The notes under the pieces were generated by a model that made no database searches, had not been told where the DNA came from, and worked only from the letters and a program-made list of their open reading frames with translations. A program made the position numbers and the translations under genes. Shown here piece after piece: positions 10,983 through 20,318 of a stretch of 64,000 nt of DNA. How positions within the stretch are numbered: the first letter of the stretch is position 1; each line of letters starts with the position of its first letter. Origin of the DNA: Coleophoma eucalyptorum (lineage: Eukaryota; Ascomycota; Leotiomycetes; Helotiales; Dermateaceae); the NCBI GenBank assembly GCA_026120035.1, contig JALRME010000030.1, positions 372,001-436,000 on the forward strand, written 5' to 3'.

Positions 10983-12287
10983 TCATTTCATCCTCTTGCT
11001 CTGTCTGTCACTACCCTCACTGAGCCTCTTTCCAGCTGCAATGCCCAAACGAGAACCAGACTTCAGCTGCTCGATTAAACCCTTCAGCTTATTTGTGTAA
11101 GCTGCCGGGGCACCAAATCCAAGACTGCCAATCGTCGTAGCTATATCATCAAGATCATCGATGGCTCCTCCTGCTGCATCCCTCACGCCGTGAAGAGCCC
11201 CAAGGACAAAGTCGCCACCAGCTGGGTTGTCGCGGGAGGATGAACCAATGAGAAGTTTATAGAGATTACGATCAATGTCTTTCTCGCGGGGATTTGGACG
11301 ACGCGTCCAAGTGATGCCTGCGTATATGTCATAATTACGCTCGACCACCTCTTTCAGTATATTGGTCAAGATTCTGACAGTTTCAATCTTTGCTGCACGG
11401 TTGAGTGGGGTGAATGTCAACGCCGCGATTGAGTTTACAACCTCAATCAGTGCCTTAGCACACCAGGGAACATCATGCGAGACTTGTCCTGCCATCGGGC
11501 CAGATTGCTTATATTGGTCAAGGAGCTGAAAAGTCTCAGCGGCTTTGGCCCGCATCTTGTGAAGGAAATCCAGAGCTTGAGCATCCTTGGGGACGAGGTC
11601 CTTGAATTGATAGTACACATCGTCGTTGAGAAGAAGTAGACGACAGATCGTGGCCTCCAAGTCGCGGGGGACGAGTGTCTCGTAAATGATAATGTCTTCA
11701 TCGAATATATCAGCTCTATATTGCTGTGCAGTAACCGGTGAAAGAGTGGCCATGATGTTCCGGACGTCAGTCTTCCTTGTTTGTGGTATGCGGCTTGTTC
11801 GTATGCCTTGAGCCGGCGCACGATGCCGTTTCTTAAGCTCCCATTTGGTACTTGGCGCATCGGAATCGTCTTCAGTCCTCATTTCCCAGTGCAATTCATC
11901 ACATATAGTTTGAAGTCCAAGCTCTTCAATGTGTTGATATGGCCCTGCGGTGGCGCCAGTCCTTCTGGTTCGCGCTATCTGCTCCATGAGCCATTCGATA
12001 TGAGGACAATCTTCAGGATCCTCGCAGCGGGGACACTCTGGTCTTGGCTTATTTTGATAGATTCGGACGCCGTACGGTTGAATGTCTGCGAATGCCACTT
12101 GAAATGCGAAGAAATCCCCCCCTTCATCGTCTCTACGAAACTCCTTGCAATATGCGAGAGCAAAACACTCGTCATCGGAAGTATCGTCATCGCTGGACTC
12201 CTCGAAATCCGGATCAGTACGTGCCTCTGCTCGCTGCATATTGGGTTCTAGTGATAGCCTGCTGAAGCTTGAAGTTGGTGCCGACAT
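10983..12287 (-). CDS. Uncharacterised fungal protein with SWIM-like Cys/His motif
   Basis: A single 434-residue exon. The N-terminus is acidic and disordered (EESSDDDTSDDE). It is followed by a sequence reading PECPRCEDPEDCPHIEWL, that is C-x2-C-x5-C-x-H followed by I-x-W-L, which resembles the CxC...CxH core of SWIM zinc fingers. The middle and C-terminal parts are helical and end in a basic tail with KR-rich motifs that could act in nuclear import. No enzymatic motif is seen. I cannot name an established family, although similar architecture occurs in filamentous ascomycete hypothetical proteins. DNA- or protein-binding in the nucleus is a guess based only on the Cys/His motif and the basic tail. 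Confidence 0.75.
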   Translation of the reverse strand: MSAPTSSFSRLSLEPNMQRAEARTDPDFEESSDDDTSDDECFALAYCKEFRRDDEGGDFFAFQVAFADIQPYGVRIYQNKPRPECPRCEDPEDCPHIEWLMEQIARTRRTGATAGPYQHIEELGLQTICDELHWEMRTEDDSDAPSTKWELKKRHRAPAQGIRTSRIPQTRKTDVRNIMATLSPVTAQQYRADIFDEDIIIYETLVPRDLEATICRLLLLNDDVYYQFKDLVPKDAQALDFLHKMRAKAAETFQLLDQYKQSGPMAGQVSHDVPWCAKALIEVVNSIAALTFTPLNRAAKIETVRILTNILKEVVERNYDIYAGITWTRRPNPREKDIDRNLYKLLIGSSSRDNPAGGDFVLGALHGVRDAAGGAIDDLDDIATTIGSLGFGAPAAYTNKLKGLIEQLKSGSRLGIAAGKRLSEGSDRQSKRMK

Positions 12288-13778
12288 GAGGGTAAGAGAT
12301 GATTGAATGCCTGGAGGATGTGGATGGCATGGTGAGGTGCCGCAAACCTTTATATTTAACTAGAATCAGTGAAGTATCCTTCTGCCTGCGCAAAATTCTG
12401 GCAGTCAATACGGATAAATGAGGATGTTGGTAGCAATGATAGTCAGCCTATCCTCTCTCCAACGGCGCGCAGAAGATTCCTTTGAGGTCGCATCAATGGC
12501 CGCATACAGCTGAGGCTTCTCAACTGTGATATCATGGTGTTGGAACTTCTAGAAGAAGAAAAGGATATATTGTGGTAGAAGGTTCCAACCCTGGACCGCC
12601 ACTAGGCTGCAGGTGTGTGTGGCCCGGTGGAATAGACAGGGCAATGATGATGTGTAGTAGAGGGGTTGTGTTGTAGAGAGGATTGGGATAGAGATTCAGA
12701 ATCTGGAGCTCGTCGGAAGCTTACCGAGAGGCCGCTAGAACTCAACGTGCGAAGCGAGGGCTGACAGCTGAAGGGCATCTCGTCTTCCTCTCTCCACTTG
12801 ACCGCACCAACTCTGCTCTCTCCTCCCCCTTTTTCATCAAGCTGAACTTTGTTCTTCTCGTGGTTTCTTCCTACCTACCCAATCATTGGGTTCTGTTCAC
12901 TTCGGTTCATCGAGGACGCTGCCACAAACCATAGCCTTTCGCGGTCGTGTGCCAGCTACCCACTACCCCTTCTGGATCTGGTCCGAATCGCCTCATGCAT
13001 TCAACCCACTCAACTCAACACCCTCAGGGCCAACTCCATCAAGTAAGTGGAATTGTAACGAGGCCTGGAGAATGTTGGGTTTGCTCTCGTCCGTTTGTGG
13101 CTTGTCTTGCCATAGCCGAGCCATCGGCCATTGGCACGATGACGGATTGGTAGCAGCCATTCTGCAGCAGCCGTAAATCATCTCCAACATCGCCAATATG
13201 AATGCATGCTTATTCACATCGGTAAATTGTATGCATGAGTCTACCGTCCGGTATGGCTGGTCAAGTGATGTTATGCCAACATTCTATTGGGCCGCGTCGT
13301 GTGCTCCCACTTTCAATATTGCTGCGCCGTATTCTGCTGCCCAATGTGGAAGTCTGGCAATGTCAAGGGACACCCAAACGTTTAAAGTCTGCTCGGCCCG
13401 TGATCTGATAACATCTCCCGAATCTGGTTCCTTGTAAGTAACGTTGGAGTTGGAACTCGTGTGAGATTACGTTGGTGACCAGTCGAAACCTTAATACTCC
13501 CACAAAGTGCAAGTAAAGAGTAACAGAAGGGTGCTCACTTGGTCCCAACGGATGGATACTCCTTCAAAGTGCCGAGTCTAAGAACTCACGGTTCTGCACC
13601 TCGCTGCTTTGGGTCCGAGAGTCTCCTCCCACAATATTGTTCACACATCCCTTTCGGCATGCCATGATCTCATTTCTTCTGGTCCAACATAATGGGCCTT
13701 GCAATTTCATCGCTTCATTGATTCGTACTTGCACCAATTGTCTACGAGCCTATGCATACATATTTGCCCTCCTTGCAT
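12288..13778. other. Intergenic, no gene seen
   Basis: About 1.5 kb between the start of the SWIM-like protein gene and the 3' end of the second alcohol dehydrogenase. Several short overlapping open frames occur but none has a coherent family signature or splice continuation. It probably contains the promoter and leader of the minus-strand gene to its left. Confidence 0.4.
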
Positions 13779-15447
13779 TTACTCCAGGTCAAGGACCACT
13801 CTTCCCTGCATCTTTCCTTCGGACATCTCGGTGAATACATCTGTCAACTTGTCCATCTTTTCTACTCTGTAACGAGTCTTGACAATTCCTCGGGCTGCCA
13901 TGTCAAGGACCTCTAGCGCTTCCCGTTGGTTGCCAACAGCAGAACCCTTGATCGTCCACTAAGTAGTGGTCAGTATGCAGTCCAAGGGGATAGAAGCAGC
14001 TACCGCTGGATTGCCACTGTTTTGGGGCTCGCAAATAGCTATGTCCTAAAAGACTGCCTTGCAATTGCTCGAGATTGAAGTTCACTTACGGCTTGGGCTA
14101 CCATGACCGCCGGCTTGGCACCTTCAATTGGTACCATATCACCTTCTGGCATTCCAACGCAAACTAGGGTTCCTCCAAATCGAAGGAAAGATGTTGCTTG
14201 AGCATATGCGCGATTAGAAGCAGTGCAGACAATCACGGCTGAAGCTCCAAGTCCTCCGGTAATTCTCTTAACTTCGTCTCCGATGGTCTTATCGTCGAAC
14301 TTGGTTATATCCACAAACGCCTCAGCTCCGCAATCCATAACCAGCTCTTGTTTGCTTGGATGGTCGATACCAATAATCCTATAGGCCATTCCACGGGAAC
14401 CAATCTGGCAGGCAAGATGACCCTAAACTCATTAGTTGATGCGCAAGCTGAGGGATGAAAGCTTCTCACAAGTCCACCACCAGCACCCGCTATACATTAT
14501 TAGCCGATGAACATCGCAACTATTGGACAGAATACGCACCAATGACGACCCACTGTCCAGATTTCGCATTGGATTTTCGCAAGGCTGCGTATCTATAATT
14601 GTTGTCAGTTCTGCCTGTATGCGACCCCTTTGGCGGCCGAGGCTGTGAAATCTCGCTTACGTTGTAACACCAGCACATAACATAGGAGCAGCATCGGCGG
14701 AAGACAACGCTTCAGGGATTGGCGTTACATAGTTGGCAGGCGCAAGAGCGTATTGTTGAAACGTGCCAGGATCTGTTGTGATTCAGCTCAGAGCTCGGAG
14801 ACGCCGCGATTAAACCTACAGTAATAGCCAGAAATCTTTTGGTTCTGCATGGGGCTTTATTTCAGCAACGGGGATGGCAATTTTAAGACGCAGCGACTCA
14901 CGAAACAGACGCCGTCCTCTCCCTCAAGACATGGTGCACAGGCACCGCAAGCATATGCAATCCACTATAAAGCCATCCAGTCAACCGGTGGTTCGTTATC
15001 TGGCGGTCCATGACTCACCTTGATACCAACTCTGTCGCCAACTTTCACTCGCCCGTTCTCCGAACCAGGACCAAGTTTGTGAATAATCCCAACACCTTCG
15101 TGTCCTCCAACTTGCCCAGGTTGGGTTGGGTATGGCAAGCCTCTCCTGAATTCGGTGAGCTGATTGCACTGATATTTGGAATAGATATGCTTACCATGAG
15201 TTCTCCATGACACCCATATCGCTATGGCAGACTCCGGAATGAGTCCTGGGATCCTCTAAATTAGCACATGATATTTCGATTGCGCGAGCAATTAGGTATC
15301 TTACAGGCGCACAAGCACATCTCCAGGACCTGGCTCAGGAGTCTCCAACTCCTCTATCTTCGTCGAGATTGATCCAGGTTTGTCATAAACCACCGCCTTA
15401 TACTTCTTTGGGATGTCAAACGTCTGCTGAGTTGCTGTGGCTGCCAT
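13779..15447 (-). CDS. Zinc-dependent alcohol dehydrogenase, intron-rich
   Basis: Ten exons on the minus strand (15447-15305, 15245-15195, 15145-15019, 14964-14902, 14844-14820, 14772-14661, 14592-14540, 14489-14470, 14422-14090, 13958-13779) give 368 residues with every phase consistent. Exons 5 and 8 are only 25 and 20 nt long. Catalytic-zinc ligands are Cys54 in GVCHSD, His80-Glu81 in GHEGVG and the Cys of MLCAGVT. Structural zinc is bound by the canonical C-x2-C-x2-C-x7-C (Cys113, 116, 119, 127). The coenzyme site reads AGAGGGLGHLA. This is the tetrameric yeast-Adh1-like class, oxidising primary alcohols with NAD+. The last intron (13959-14089, 131 bp) is longer than the others and contains a possible in-frame 42-nt exon (14004-14045) that I left out because the family has no insertion there. 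The gene diverges from a flavin-dependent hydroxy-acid oxidase gene. Confidence 0.92.
14004..14045 (-). other. Candidate cassette exon within the last alcohol dehydrogenase intron
   Basis: The segment is 42 nt, free of stops in the gene's frame, preceded by TTTTAG and followed by GTAGCT. Using it would split the 131-bp intron into introns of 44 and 45 bp and add 14 residues (DIAICEPQNSGNPA) inside the coenzyme domain. It is excluded from the main model. Confidence 0.35.
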
Positions 15448-16610
15448 TTTGCTGTGTATTATTCTTCACTTGGCTTCAATGTAGGTACTGATCAAAGCAC
15501 TCTTGATCTTGCACTCTTCGGCAGGATTGGATTTTCTTTACACGGGAAAGCACGATAACAAATGTCTGGGAATGAGGGGACTACTCCACGTGTTTCAGAA
15601 GGTATGTGTGCCAATCGTGAAGATAAGCGGGATTTGGCCGGTTTTGTACCACTACCTTCGTCTTCTGTTGCACCACCGAGGTGCATTTTCCACCGTGGAT
15701 AACAGCCCCCTCGTCTCTCATTGAACGACTGACTAGCGGTAGCCATCGTATAGAGGTCACACTGCAATGTAAGATGGGGCTTGGAGAAGAGGTGGGGTAA
15801 GTGCGGGGTGGTGGATGGTGGGGTTATGCCGATCTTGGACCAGCTCAACAGTTTTCAGGTGCCGTCTCGCCGTTGTTCCCGCTCCCTCAATAACAGAGTA
15901 GATCCTTGACTTTTGGCTGTCATTTGGGCAATTTCTGGACTCTTGATGCGAGCGAGTTTGCCTTTGCATTGATTCAATCGCTGTCCTGGTATAGAGACCA
16001 TAACCCACAACTCCGATTGCCCGCAGATTTTACTGTGCCACGCAGCTTTGATAATGGTTCTTATCTGACAATAAGCAGTTCTTGCAGGATGACCGTATGA
16101 TGTCAATGCCCCACACCCAATTGAGCGTCGTTACTGTGAAGCGATTGACTCAAAATTACCGAGTCAAAGGATGTTTGCTTGGCGGTGGCATATCTCGCGT
16201 GCAAAGCCGCCAAGTAAGCTCTCTGGGACTTGGCATGTTACTTCTCTGGCAAAATCGTCCCGAGGACCAAAGTATTTTGCAATGAATTGCTGCAGAGAAA
16301 TTCCAGACTCAAATGGCTTCTTGATCGAGTTCCTTGCAGTATGTCATTAAGCGTATCCAATAATATGACGTAGCTTATAACGTCAGTGATTGCAATTCCG
16401 AGCACCTTCGTCACTTTTGGTGTAGTATAGTCTACTTTTGTATCAGACTTTAAGATGGAATTTCAACAGCAATTAAAGTAATCTTGTACATGACACTCAA
16501 TCAACTCAATCTCTCTTGCTCCTTTTGAAACTGTCCCTTGTCTTCTATTTCCCATCCGGGTCTTCAGACATACAATCCCTCCCATAAATAAGGTACCTGT
16601 GCTAGAAAAC
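15448..16610. promoter_or_regulatory. Divergent intergenic region, alcohol dehydrogenase and flavoenzyme
   Basis: This 1.16-kb spacer separates divergent starts. I found no coherent gene within it. Several long pyrimidine tracts lie just upstream of the flavoenzyme ATG, as is common in fungal core promoters. Confidence 0.45.
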
Positions 16611-18316
16611 ATGTCTTCCAGCACCTCGGCCCAAAACCAGCAAGCCCCCCAATCCCTCCACGGCACACAGGAAGAACGGAGATATGGCGTTTTCCAGAAT
16701 TCTATCTACCAAGGCAATAATCCCCTCCCATTCCTACTCTCCTCGAATTAACAATTCCCACCAGAGGGCATATTTGGATCTCACACGCTCCCCAGAGTTA
16801 CAACCGACCCAAATAAGCTTGAGGGACAGGCCAGAGCTGCCTTGTCCGCAACGAGCTACAATTATGTCGCTGGTGGTGCGGGGGAGCGAGCGACGATGGA
16901 TGCGAATCGCCTCGCGTTTCGTCAGTGGAAATTGGTACCCAGGATGTTGAGAGATACGACGAAGAGGGATTTGGGGATTGAGCTTTTTGGAGAGAAATAC
17001 GGTATGTGTTTGAAAGAGAATCGTTTTTCTTCTTGTGCAATTGCGCCTCTAAGCTTCGATCATGTGATGGAGTATTCGTTCTATTCCTGGGGGCCGCCAA
17101 TTCAATGCTTCCGAAAATTCAGATTAAGTATTCTGCAGTATCAAGTTTAAAGAAGCTTGATAACCTAGTAACCCCGTGAAGTCAGATAGAAAGCTATTGA
17201 ACCATTGCAAGCGTTTTATCGCGGTATAAAGTTTGGGTTTTGGCTTCAGAACTAACCGAACACAGAATGCCCAATCCTCATGGCACCCGTAGGTGTCCAA
17301 GTTATTTTCCACGAGGACAAAGAGACTGGCCTATCCGAAGTATGTTCGGAGCTAGGAGTTCCATACATCCTCAGCACGGCATCCAGTTCGTCGATTGAAG
17401 AAGTGGCGGAATCAAACGGTGCCGGGCCGAGATGGTACCAACTCTACTGGCCAAATGACAACAGCATTACACAGTCACTCCTCAAACGCGCAAAGGAAAA
17501 CGGATACAAGACCCTCGTTGTGACTCTAGATACTTGGGCTCTTGCATGGCGGCCGGCTGACTTAGACAATGCCTATATTCCATTCGTGAAAGGGATAGGT
17601 AATCGAACAGGTTTCACGGATCCAATATTCCGGGAGAAGTTCCTGAAAAAGTGCGGGAAAACGCCTGAGGAAGATGTTCGGGGTGCCAGCAGAGAGTGGA
17701 TAGTAGAAGTATTTTCAGGCACGGCCCATACTTGGGAAGATATTAGGTTATTGAGAGAGGGTTGGGATGGACCAATTGTACTGAAGGGTATCCAACATCC
17801 CGACGATGCTCGGCTTGCTGTTGAGCATGGTGTGGACGGGATTATTGTCAGCAATCATGGAGGTATGTCAATCTTGCCATGCTCGAGTGCTGAAGTCTTT
17901 GCTGATCTGAGAAAGGTCGACAACTCGATGGAGCAGTTGGTTCTCTTGAAATGCTACCCGAGATTGTAGATGCGGTTGGCGATAAACTGACGGTTCTGTT
18001 CGACAGCGGAATCCGAACAGGTGTCGATGTCGTGAAAGCACTATCACTCGGGGCTAAAGCAGTACTCGTGGGGAGACCAGCTATCTATGGTCTTTCTATT
18101 GCTGGAAAGGTACTCCCGTCTCTTTGTCTTTTTCACTATGTTGTATGGACTCAATGCTAACTATATGGATAGCACGGTGCAAAGCAGGTATTACAAGGCA
18201 TCCTGGCTGACTTGGACAATTCTATGGGTCTGGCTGGAATTAAAAATATCAAGGGCTGCAATCGCTCGGTGCTTAGGAATGTCCAGTATGGTGGAGATGT
18301 GAAGTCATCAAACTAA
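16611..18316 (+). CDS. FMN-dependent alpha-hydroxy-acid oxidoreductase, lactate 2-monooxygenase-like
   Basis: Five exons (16611-16713, 16765-17001, 17266-17862, 17916-18109, 18173-18316) encode 424 residues. Motifs run in family order: [58 protein letters not shown], the catalytic His-Arg region [20 protein letters not shown] and [10 protein letters not shown] (phosphate of FMN). The TLDT...WRPADLD...YIPF segment is typical of lactate 2-monooxygenases and related fungal oxidases, which oxidise L-2-hydroxy acids with oxygen. The first intron must be removed because an in-frame TAA lies in it; only a GC donor (CAAG then GCAATA) restores the expected IYQEGIF sequence, so a GC-AG intron is inferred. 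Intron 2 is long (264 bp). Alternatively the 5' exon is mutated and the gene is disrupted, but the intact downstream frame argues against that. Confidence 0.88.
16714..16764 (+). other. Putative GC-AG intron in the flavoenzyme gene
   Basis: The 51-bp intron starts with AAG/GCAATA and ends with CCACCAG. It has a TTAAC branch-like sequence about 15 bases from the acceptor and contains an in-frame stop. No GT donor in the upstream exon gives the correct phase. Confidence 0.65.
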
Positions 18317-19618
18317 GCTGGCATCAACCAGGGCCAAGGAAAGAAGCCTTTATAGGGGAATCTTGTCCTTTATTTTATTCTGTTTGTCCCAAGGCCAGAT
18401 TATTCGAAAATATAGTATAATTAAATGTGAGGCATACTCGCTTTACTTGTTGAAATGGTCCTGCACGGTACTGTACTGAACGGTAAATACATGGATTCGA
18501 AGAATATGGTCAGATTAGATAAGATTGGATTTTGTATCACACCAGCTTTACTGCAGCTGTATCCATATTCAATACCCACGAATGATCTAGCAAGAACAAG
18601 TGCAAAGTTTCCCGAGGCCCTTCCAAGGGTCCGCTACCAGTCGTCAACGCAAGAAAAATATAAAGTAGTCGCCAGTTGTTGAGCCGTTGACACATGTGCG
18701 TATTCCGACCAATTAAAGGCCATTTGAACCACTTATACTCCCCAATCCCAGAGCAATTAGACCTTGCAGACATATATGCACTAATCCAGGATATCTTCTT
18801 GCCCAGAAAGTATCTCCTTGCACACTGTATTCTTTCCCCACGGGGGCACGCGACCTAGCTAGCGAGGTGAGTTTAAGCGGCAGTACACGACAAGAACAGC
18901 TACGTGACATATTTCGATTGTCACACACGGCTCTCCATTTTGACCTAGACCTAACAAGAGCTTGTGCATTATCTCTAAATTTATGCTTCTACATTATTAA
19001 GGTTAAGCCAGACAAGCTGCCAAGTATTGATTTGTGTAGCGAAGCAGATATCTCGCGATTTTGGCACTGAGTCCACGAAAGCGTTGAGGAGAAACTTTAC
19101 AACTTACCGAGGACAATAGCACCTTGGACTTTCGACCGCATGCGATGATTAAAGCTGATATATAAGTTTAGCCTTATTGGTACGCGGAGAATTGAACCTT
19201 ACTTAGTCAGCACTAATACCACATTCCACAAGACCTATCCTTACATGACTTTCGCGACACCCAATGGGATGAATATATAATTTTGCAAGGTGATCAGCCT
19301 CACCAAATTCTAATGATGCTTTGAGAAAAATAAAGGCGTTGAGGCTGAATTCTGAATTAAGTTTGATTTAGCAAGTTCTTATTCTTTACAGCTTCTCAGC
19401 CTTAACATACCAGCGTAAAATGCGGCTGAATTGCTGGTAAGACCCTGCCGTGCCTGAAAAGTTAAGTATGAGTACGCTTCTGCAGGATACAATCCACACT
19501 GCTCTGATGTCCCTTCTTCTCTCCTTTATCGATCTCTAATCCTCTACTTCTTGGAATTGTTTCCGACGACCGTCGCTCTGTGCACTGTCATCCATTCTGC
19601 AAGCCGCCTTCATTTAAA
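18317..19618. other. Intergenic, no gene seen
   Basis: About 1.3 kb of AT-rich sequence. It has no coding region I can support. A short tRNA-like stretch near 19180-19240 was examined and rejected. Confidence 0.4.
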
Positions 19619-20318
19619 ATGGCGACGAAACCATACAAAGTGTCCTTTTTCGAATGCTTTTCGCCTGCCAGTCTTTGTACGTATAATATTCTTCCATCTC
19701 TTCCTGCTGGTGCATGTGGTCCAAACTTCTGCTGGAAATCAAAGCCAACGGTCAATATGGAAGAATAATCACTAACAGATTGTGCGGAAATCATAGGCTT
19801 CAAGGCATGCTGCTGTGGCTGTCTCGTCGCCGGCCATAACCATCACCGCATAGTACATTTCGGGACGCCTGAGATCGCAAGGTTTTCCTCGTGCAATTTG
19901 TGGTGCTGCGGCTGGTGCTGTCTGGCGTCGTGCGGTTGTAGCCCTTTCCTCCAATGCATTGATCGGGGCGACATGCGGGCAAAGTTTAGTATGGCACTTT
20001 CTTCTTCTCCCAATTTGCTCCAGGCCTACACCAGACTCACCGACCAACGTTGCACTTTCGCACCTTTATCCTCGTATTTCGTTTCAACTCAGATTTATAC
20101 TAATTGGTCTGTTCTGCACTGTAGATTTGGAAGGAAATGGCTTTTCGGACTGTGTACTGGCCTGTTGCTGTCCCTGTTGCGAGATGATGCAGACGAAGAA
20201 AGAACTGGATTATTTCGAACTCGAGAGTAGGGATCCAATGGGTGGCTATCAGCCACAGCAGGATATGGTGGCTCAGCCTCAGCAGTTTCCTCAGCAGCAG
20301 ACGACATATAACCCATAA
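19619..20318 (+). CDS. PLAC8-family cysteine-rich protein
   Basis: Three exons (19619-19676, 19779-19988, 20125-20318) give 153 residues. The protein is dominated by cysteine clusters: KACCCGCLVAGHNHHR, LWCCGWCCLASCGC and CVLACCCPCCEMMQ, the last being the CCxxC...KKEL pattern typical of PLAC8/cornifelin/FW2.2-like proteins. The middle cluster is hydrophobic and may insert in a membrane. The tail is Gln/Pro-rich and disordered. Family members act at membranes in metal (cadmium, calcium) tolerance or organ and cell size control; fungal roles are largely undefined. The start has a good context (AAAATGGCG). Both introns are GT-AG with consistent phase. The gene stands alone between two large intergenic regions. 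Confidence 0.88.

Noticed and set aside
19180..19240. A tRNA-like stretch on the minus strand with a GGTTCAATTC box
   Set aside because: The T-stem does not pair properly and no anticodon or acceptor stem can be drawn.
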